A DNA stretch of 64,000 nucleotides from Adiantum capillus-veneris (lineage: Eukaryota > Streptophyta > Polypodiopsida > Polypodiales > Pteridaceae): positions 146,780,241-146,844,240 of the forward strand of contig CM043945.1 in assembly GCA_014529385.2 (NCBI GenBank), written 5' to 3'. The translations under genes and the position numbers were made by a program. Positions 56,453 to 64,000 of the stretch are shown piece after piece. The stretch's first letter is position 1; each line of letters starts with the position of its first letter. The notes under the pieces were generated by a model that saw only the letters and a program-made list of their open reading frames with translations, did no database searches and was not told the origin of the DNA.

Positions 56453-56847
56453 GCTAGTTTATATATGTATAAACTACTTTGTGTGTTGCACCATAGTCAC
56501 TACTCTTCTTTACCTTTGAAAATTAGTTCTGAAGTAGCCACACCCATGGTTTAGAGACTGTTGGTTGCAAAGACTAGTGGAGAGGGTCTAACATTGCTCG
56601 ATTGATTATGGTTTCTATTGAGCTTGCTAGTAGCTCACTAATGGCTAAGCCAAAGGAAATCCTCGAGAGACTCCATTGTTAAGACTATAGCTCCCATCGG
56701 TGTACCTCAAACTAAGTCCTTTTTAACGAAGATAATAGATCCCTCTCCCACTTATCCTATTGCAATGAACAGATCCAACCTTTCATGGAAAACTTAACGA
56801 CCTCTCTTCTTAACCAAGAAAAGAGAAACCAATAGCTTTGATACCAA

Positions 56848-58125
56848 TGTAATGGAAATGGCCTATGAACATTGAGAATAGCGGAATTAAGATAACTATA
56901 GTGAGATTTGAGAACATAGAGGGTAAACTTAATTAGCGGTAGCAACATAACCATTATACTTAACTAGCTTGGCATGAACAATAATTTTACAAGAGAGATA
57001 ATTAGAGAACTTGACAACAGTTGAGGATCGGATTTACATGGAGCCAGTACCCCCTCCAATAGGCTTTTGTATGATTCTACCATAAAGAGAGACTTGGCAC
57101 AATACAATCTTTGTGTTCCTTGTGACCTAGGTGATGCAGCAAAGATGGAAAGCTTCATGCTTCATGAGCATAAAATAAACTTTTCAAAAGAATTAACCAT
57201 CCACGGACTTAGTCCCAAGGCCTCAAACACCTTCGAAGGTGGAGAAAGATAGCGGGGAATGAGGGTAGGGAAGAGGAAGAATAAGTAACATATGAGAAAG
57301 AAATAGTTCCTCACTTATCATCACTCTTCTTGCTTAGCATAGCCTATAGCATAGTAATGAAGATGCAGAAGATGGCAAGTTTAAGCATTGAAGCATGGAT
57401 CTTGGTTGGATTTGCATTCCATAGCCAAGAGTGTCGGTGTAGGCTCTCAATTTCTCAACAAGCTTGGAGAAGGACATGGAGTTCTTGCACTTTCACCAAG
57501 TCAGTGTGTGTGAGAGAGAGTATACCACCCAAGCACATCCCCAACTTTCTTTGGTCGACCCCCCCTTGTAGTTCATGCTAGAATTTGATTGGACCCCTAC
57601 AAGCCTAGCCAATCACATGCATAGTGCATATCAAGCAACCATGCTAGCATTAGGACAAGTGTCCTCCTTTCCTCTTTGAGAGAGAGGACTTGATAAATTC
57701 TTAACAAATAATTTAATTAATTAAATCTCATTGGACCAATTTAGAGGTCAACCAATAGGCTTTAGGCACCTTAAGAGGGCAACATGGAGAGGATCTTGAC
57801 ATGTGTCCTTGTTGCTTCTTTAGACTAGGCTTGCCTTGAGTGAGGGGGTGTGTGTGTCTCTCTCATGCCCCTAGTTGGAGGGCTCGTCCCCCCATATATA
57901 GGGATCATTGTTGAGTTTTGGACACCTCAAGAAGCACCTTGAGAACCGTAGTCATTAAGCACATCAAGAACCTTAGTTAGCAAGCACCTCAAGCTTGGAT
58001 TGGGCTCCCACCTCAAGCACAACCCTAGCTTGTCTAATGTCCTATGTCTAAGTACTTTTAACGCTAACCTTTGGAGGTATTTAATGAAGCTAACCCTAAG
58101 GTCTTTCAAGCTCCATTAGCTAGCA
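56848..58125 (-). repeat. Gypsy 2 5' LTR
   Basis: Begins TGTAATGGAAATGG directly beside the primer-binding site and ends ATTAGCTAGCA, where the truncated left LTR also ends. The leader 56,453-56,834 holds no gene. Confidence 0.82.
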
Positions 58126-59563
58126 TTTCAGAAAAAATTATGTGCACGGTAATAATTGTGGCAATGGTTAATTAGGAATAAGCACAATAATAGATGCGGA
58201 TATATACCCACGCTTATTACCACAGCTATTATTGTGTCCATTACCACGCTTATTATCACTAAGCATCTTTTTCAAAAATGAAGGTGCTCATTTGTGGGTG
58301 GCCCAAATGAGCACCTTTATTTTTTACCTACATAAAACGTATGAAACATCAATTGTTTTTTGCAAAAGTGTACAGAAAAAATAAACAATAGATTTTGAAT
58401 ATACCTTACCTTGACAACTTAAAGTGCAAAAGACCAAAGATTAGGAAAAATTATAAATAAGATGAAAATTTTAGTTCTCTTGTATGCTCATAGGGTTTTT
58501 CTTGTGGCACATTGAGACTTTACAAGAGGACTAAAAATTATTTTTCTAACTATCCAAGTCCTCCTCCTCCTTGTTGTCCTCGATCATAGGTTCATACATT
58601 TGATCCCTCTAACCAAAACCAAATCAAACAAATTAACAACTCAAAATAATTAATACAATATGATTTGTCTAGAATTACCGCTTGTAGAGATCCGGCCCCT
58701 AAGTTGAATTGCTCGCAAGAGATGTGATGGTTCTCCAATAACCATCACCACATTTTTTATGTTGTATGCCGCTCTCGATTCATGACCATCTCTCTTTTTG
58801 GTCGACTGAGGGTGATATTTTCCTAAGTTAGCAATAACAAAAGTAATTCATGAACTAAAACCTTTTTTGAACCGGTTTAGGTTCAAATTTAACCAAACTT
58901 ACATATTTTTCCTTCCAAGATGCTTTGCCTCTCCAACCATAGTGGGTGGGAGTTTGTCTAGCCCAAGCTTCCCTTTTTCTGCATTGCACATTCCCACATC
59001 CCATCTACCATGTTGCCTCCGCGACAACTCCTATCTCCAGGGATCTCTAACCTGGTTGGCTGCCATGCATCGTACACTTATTTTCTTGTTTTTCAAAAAT
59101 GTTTTGATGTAGCCCTCCAACCCCTATGTTGAAAATTCTCGTTGGGGGCATTTAGGAATCGAGCATGCAGCACTTCTTTGATGTAGCGTGCATGATTGGT
59201 TTGTTGGTTCTTTGAGCTTTACAAAATAATTCTTATACGTCGAGTGTATAAACATTTGAAGATGGCCTTGAAACATCCTGCCATATGCTATATCAAATTT
59301 CACTTCATCATCATAATTTACTCTATAGTAGCATCCATGCATGTCTGGTAGGGGTGCATCAATATCCTTTTCCTCTGCATGTGGGGTGGCATGCTTTGAA
59401 ATAGGGGACTCCGTCTCCCACCACTATCAAAACAAGCAAAGCCATAGGATCCCCTGCTACTCCACTTCTCTTGGCGCTCACTACCTTGAGATGAACATCA
59501 TCGTACACTACCATAAGAATTGCATCAATAATGCTCGGATGAAAGAGGAGTGGAATGGAGTGG
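58126..59563. other. Unassigned sequence between gypsy 2 and copia 2
   Basis: No recognised gene. 59,560-59,124 on the minus strand has two protein-like stretches (FHPSIIDAILMVVYDDVHLK; VKFDIAYGRMFQGHLQMFIH) that may be an unidentified element relic. Around 58,150-58,260 there are short inverted AATAATTGTGG / CCACAGCTATTATTGTG words. Confidence 0.35.
58281..58317. repeat. Perfect 14-bp hairpin
   Basis: AAGGTGCTCATTTG (58,281-58,294), a 9-base loop TGGGTGGCC, then CAAATGAGCACCTT (58,304-58,317). Could be paired or fused transposon ends or a terminator-like fold; no gene adjoins it. Confidence 0.95.
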
Positions 59564-59899
59564 TGTAGGACCCTACGATGTGTAAAGAATGAGGATGCAA
59601 GAGAGCTACACAAGACAAGCACAAAGCACACAAAGATGGAAAGCTTCTTCTTCTTCACAGAAAAGAGAGTACAAAATGACTAAGTGCTAAAGCTGAAAAG
59701 TAGCACATATGTACATGCGGTCACTAAGTGTGAACTCGCTAGAAGCGTACTAGGCTGGCACTATAAGTGTAGTCCAGCTGTAGAATCACTGGCAGAGATC
59801 CTCCGTGTCGGTCACCTAACGCGCCAGTGAGTAAATGTCGTAAGCGGCCAACACCCGTAGTGGATGCTAGCTCAAGGTGTAGAGCTCGACATCTCAACA
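59564..59899 (-). repeat. Copia 2 3' LTR
   Basis: 336 bp, bounded by TGTAGGACC and CATCTCAACA on the plus strand and adjoining the polypurine tract. Its partner lies outside the window. Confidence 0.85.
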
Positions 59900-59909
59900 C
59901 TCCCCCTCG

Positions 59910-62900
59910 AGCTCTGCATGTCGCAGAGTCCAAGCATAGTCCGGAAACGTCGAAGCTTCTCAGCTCCGAGGGCCTTGGTAAAGATATCCGCTATCTGCTC
60001 CTCTGTGCTGACGTAGACCAAGTCGATGTCGCCCGCCAACACTCGCTCTCGAACGTAGTGGTAATGGACCTCTATGTGTTTGGTCCTGGCATGGAACACT
60101 GGGTTCCTAGCCAACTGCATGCTGCTGAGGTTGTCACAATGGATGAAAATCTGCTGGTCCACCTGCACTCCCAGTCCTCAAGTAATGTGCGTAGCCAAGG
60201 TACCTCGCACGCCGCAACTGCTGCACCTCTGTACTCGGCCTCTGTGCTCGATAAAGCAACCGTAGGCTGCTTTTTGTTGCTCCAAGTAACAGCAACACTC
60301 CCAAAAGAGAACATGAAGCCACTCGTAGATCTCCTATCAACAATGCTACCTGCCCAATCTGCATCTGTATACCCATACAATGCTAATGGTGCATCTGCTG
60401 CATAGAACAATGCGTAGTCAAGAGTCCCTTGCACATACCTAAGTGTGCGTCGTACTCCATCCAAATGTGGCTTCCTCGGAAGCTACATGAACTGACTCTC
60501 CAAGCCTACTGTGTAGCTCAAGTCTGGCCTCGTGATAGTCAAGTAGATTAGACTACCCACAATCTTCCTGTACATGTTGACATCCTCAACAACATCACCC
60601 TTCTCTGCACTCAGCTTTGCATTCACATCCAAGGGAATAGAAATTGGCTTACAATCAGCCATACCATACTTTGACAACATGTCCAAAGCATACTGTCTCT
60701 GTGATAGCCATACACCCTCTGGAGTCCTGATCACCTCAATGCCAAGAAAGTAGCGCAACTCGCCTAAATTTTTCATTTCAAACTCCTGTTTGAGAAGACC
60801 CTTCACATGGTCAATCTCCATAGCATTTTCACCAACAATAATAAGGTCATCTACATATATGGTAATGACCACAATCCCCACATCACTCTCACATACATAG
60901 AGTGAATGATCAGCATGAGCTCTCCTAAAACCAATACTGACAAGATACTTGGAAATCCTGTCATACCATGCTCTAGAGCCCTGCTTCAAACCATACAAAG
61001 CTTTGAGAAGTCTGCATACATAATCTGGGTAACCTGGATCGACATAACCAGGTGGCTGATCCATATACACTTCCTCTTGCAACTCACCATTCAAGAAGGC
61101 ATTCTTTACATCCATTTGATGCATAATCCATCCTCTAGATGCAACCACTGCTATGACAGCTCTCACAGTCGTCATCTTTGCCACTGGAGCAAAAGTCTCC
61201 TCATAGTCTATGCCATACGTCTGTGCATAACCCTTTGCGACCAGCCTTGCCTTGTGACGCTCAATGTTACCATCAGCCTTATGCTTGGTTTTATACACCC
61301 ATTTACAGCCAATAGCTTTCTTGGCACTTGGCAATGGCACCAACTCCCATGTGTCGTTTGCTTCCAATGCAGCCATCTCTTCATTCTTTGCATCATCCCA
61401 ATGCACATTTCCAACAGCATCCTCAAAACATGTGGGCTCCACATCCTGTATCACCTTAGCCATGTAGGCTTGGTGATGCGCTAGATACCCATCATAAGTC
61501 AATTTTTGAACTGGATTTCTGACTCTATTAGATCTGCGCGGTCCTGGGTCACTCCTTTGCCCTCTAGCATCTTCTTGTACTTTCCTTACACTAGGTGTCG
61601 TGATAGCCGGAATTCCGAATTCCTCATCAAGACTTTGTTCAGAACCATCTGAATCCATGTTTACATGTGAAAAACCTGATGATGCATCAACCATAAAGGG
61701 AGGTTCATCAACCTTTTCCTTTCCTTTTCGTGATACATTCCCTGTACCTTTTGGTGGAGTAACCTACGTACGTAGTCTACCATTCCATGGTTTCTCAACA
61801 GAGCCACGAGAAGAGGACTCTTGTGGTCCACTCAAAACCTGTGACTGTGGCCTCACATTTTGTACAACCACATCATCTTTTACATCAGCCCCAATAGTGC
61901 CATGTGCATTACTGTACCAGCTGCTCATCTCATCAAAGACTACATCTCTGCTCACTCGTAATTCTCATGTAGTAGGATTGTAGCACCTGTACCCCTTTTG
62001 TTCAAGGGAATATCCCACAAGAATACATTTCTTTGCTTTAGGATCCAATTTCCTACGCAACTCATCTGGTACATGCACGTAAGCTATGCAGCCAAACACT
62101 TTCAAGTGTGCCAAATCAGGCTTTGTACCTGTAAACTTTTCCTCAGGTGTTACATCATGCACCGCAGTTGTAGGTGTCCTGTTCATAATGTACACAGCTG
62201 TATTTACTGCTTCAGTCCAGAAATGATGAGACATGTTCTTCTCATTCATCAATGCACGTGCAACCTCTGCAATGTGCCTGTTTTTCCTTTCTGCGACCCC
62301 ATTCTGTTGTGGAGTATATCTGCATGTAAACTGCCTGCGTATACCATGCATTCGCAGAAAATCTGAAAAATCATTGGAGAAGTACTCTCCCCCTCCATCT
62401 GACCTCAATGTCTTGATTTGCATATCTGTCTCCTTCTCAATCATGACTTTGAAGTCTTGAAAGTGACCAAAAACTTCACTTTTGTTACGCATGAAGTAGA
62501 CCCATAATTTCCTTGTATGGTCATCAATGAAAGAGACATAATACCTGCAACCATGTATACTTGCAGTATCGGTTGGACCCCAAACATCTGTGTGCACCAC
62601 CTCAAGTGGCTTTTTACATACATTGCGCTCATGTGGAAATGAGCCCTTTGACTGTTTTCCAAACTGGCATGCTGCACACATTTTATGCATACCATCCACC
62701 TTGAATTTGGGCAAACCTTTTACAATCTGTTTTGATTGCATGCTGCGCAATCTCTGCTCATTGACATGGCCAATGCGTTTGTGCCAAATGTCAACATCAG
62801 CCACAACACCTGTGCCCTGTGCAAATAATGCAGCTTTTACCTCAGGCATGTCTACATTCAGCGTAAACATTCTGCCCACACACTTGCCCTCTGTGATCAG

Positions 62901-63998
62901 CTTACAGCCATTCTGGAAATCTTCTACATAACAACCATTTGGATTGAAGCGAACCTGCAAACCCTGCTCAACCATTTGTCCAACAGAAACAAGATTCTTT
63001 GTAATGTTTGGGACATGAAGTACATCTGCTAAGTACTTTGATTTCCCACTCTTCGTATTTAGAGGTATGTCCCCTACATGAGCAATGGGGTGAGCTGTGT
63101 CATCTCCTGTCTGCACATAGCCTGACACATCTGGTTTGCGCATATCTCTAAACCACTCTCCATGAGACGTCATGTGATTAGAGGCACCTGAATCCACATA
63201 CCAAACATCATCTTGGGTGGAATTCTCTGCAGTCATTGTATTCATTACATGCTGCATAACAAACATGCGCTCGTTTTTGCTGTCATCTGCATCTCTGCTA
63301 GTAGATGCATAGTTGCCCTGTTCTCTCTTTCCACTTGCTTTTCCCTTTGGACAGTCACGTGACATGTGACCTCTTTCACCACAAGTCCAACATTCTCTGC
63401 TATCTGGAGTATGTTGCTGCCTGCTTGATCCTGCACCACGACCTCTTTGACTCCCCCTGCCTTGAGACTGGTTTCCCCTGCCACCTGTTTTGTTTTGATT
63501 TGATTGACCTTCCAGAAATTGGCCCCTGCAACCCCTTGGGCCTCGACCATGACCTCTACCTCTACCTCTATTGGAGTTAGAATAGAAGTCCTGTTCAGAA
63601 TTATTTCTGCCATGAGAAGAAGATGTGTCAAGGTTCTTCTCCTCAAGAATAAGCATAGAAATCAAATCTTGGAACACGGGGATGTCATCTCTTGTATTCA
63701 TGGAAGACCTGAAATGTACATACTCATCTCCTAGACCATCCAAGCATGCACGGACAATGTCATCATCTTCCACTGAGACTTTAATAGATCCAAGAGCCTC
63801 AATGATACTCTTGATCTTCAAAGCATAATCGTTGATGGAGAGGTTGTTCCTCTTAACCTGATTTAGCTCCGACTTTAGTTGAAGCTTCCTGGCCTTGGTG
63901 TTCACCTCGAACACTCTGCCTAAGTTTCTCCATGCAATGGCGGGGGTTTCAGCATCCTGTAGATAGCCCATCATGCCATCTGTGATGCTCATAGAAAG
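59910..63998 (-). pseudogene. Copia 2 gag-pol polyprotein, one frame with few lesions
   Basis: From 63,998 (already inside gag): UBN2 capsid (LQLKSELNQVKRNNLSINDY, RACLDGLGDEYVHFRSSM), Gly/Arg-rich stretch, knuckle CWTCGERGHMSRDC, protease DVWYVDSGASNHMTSHGEWF, pre-integrase HKRIGHVNEQRL..CAACQFGKQSKGSF, integrase VHTDVWGPTD, FIDDHTRKLW, LRSDGGGEYF, YTPQQNGVAERKNRHIAEVA. RT: GCKWVYKTKHKADGNIERHK, QMDVKNAFLNGELQEEVYMD, ITIYVDDLIIVG. RNase H: GYTDADWAGS, SSTEAEYRGA, then a one-base frameshift near 60,170 before NPVFHARTKHIEVHYHYVRE. One frame joins 63,992 to 60,170, broken only by TGA 61,965-61,967, TAG near 61,764 and TAG 60,483-60,485. At least two are C-to-T type changes (CGA to TGA; CAG to TAG in QFMQLPRKPH). 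Youngest-looking coding sequence among the retroelements here. Confidence 0.93.
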
Positions 63999-64000
63999 CC

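Larger units (their letters stand above)
51434..58125 (-). mobile_element. Second Ty3/gypsy element, minus strand, left LTR truncated
   Basis: The right (5') LTR spans 56,848-58,125. Of the left (3') LTR only the last ~90 bp remain (51,434-51,521, matching 58,040-58,125, including AACCCTAAGGTCTTTCAAGC and ATTAGCTAGCA). The primer site TTGGTATCAAAGC (minus, 56,847-56,835) fits tRNA-Met. Domain order gag, protease, RT, integrase defines Ty3/gypsy. Confidence 0.87.
59564..64000 (-). mobile_element. Second Ty1/copia element, minus strand, 5' part beyond the window
   Basis: The 3' LTR is 59,564-59,899 (element sense TGTTGAGATG..GGTCCTACA). The polypurine tract CTCGAGGGGGAG is at 59,911-59,900. 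Coding runs from the right window edge to about 59,910 in copia order. Confidence 0.92.

Overview
The window looks like the repeat-rich, intergenic part of a large land-plant nuclear genome. Almost everything legible is a transposable element: plant Ty1/copia and Ty3/gypsy (including a Tat-type element with two RNase H domains), CACTA, hAT, and less familiar DNA transposons. Long GA/CT and CA microsatellites and small GT-AG introns fit this. The only ordinary host gene is a secreted Lys-Pro-Val-Tyr-rich cell-wall protein at the left edge. I cannot name the species; a fern, gymnosperm or other large-genome plant would fit. I recognised no rRNA, tRNA, CRISPR or organellar sequence.

Layout. 2-583 (-): proline-rich wall protein, cut by the window edge. 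1161-2489: 1.3-kb element flanked by TTAA. 2573-4305: hAT transposase relic inside a direct repeat. 4850-6350 (-): broken gypsy RT. 7160-11.3 kb: CACTA end, microsatellites and TNP2 relic, with probable CACTA remnants again at 28.3-29.4 kb. 11,619-13,714: left part of a transposon here called family B (unit 1). About 13.7-28.3 kb: a second unit (unit 2) carrying unknown minus-strand genes, palindromic tandem repeats, a histone H3-like/Ulp1-protease fusion gene and a convergent unknown gene (ORF-X). It is split by a complete copia (14,085-19,294) with a perfect 5-bp target duplication. 29,999-49,111 (-): Tat-type gypsy with both LTRs, whose first RNase H domain is interrupted by an 8-kb family B element (unit 3, 33,175-41,192). 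Unit 3 carries a transposase-like gene, a full-length but broken long-tailed histone H3 gene, ORF-X, and a nested 1.3-kb TTAA element. 49,133-51,360: non-autonomous GC-ended element. 51.4-58.1 kb (-): second gypsy. 59,564-64,000 (-): second copia, cut by the window edge.

The main discovery candidate is a set of DNA transposons that encode histone H3. In unit 3 the protein starts with the H3 tail ARTKQTA, has a long disordered insert, and ends in a gap-free H3 core (helix N, helices 1-3) that also has CENH3-like residues. In unit 2 an H3-like segment (tail, helix 2, loop 2, helix 3) continues in the same frame into an acidic linker, a Ulp1-type cysteine protease, a coiled coil and an Arg/Gly-rich tail. 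In both units the H3 gene converges on homologous copies of ORF-X. In unit 2 the H3 gene lies directly behind an array of about 105-bp repeats, each holding a palindrome of the type ACCGAGCGAATA/TATTCGCTCGGT. Both copies carry stop codons here, so these are relics; intact copies should exist elsewhere in the genome.
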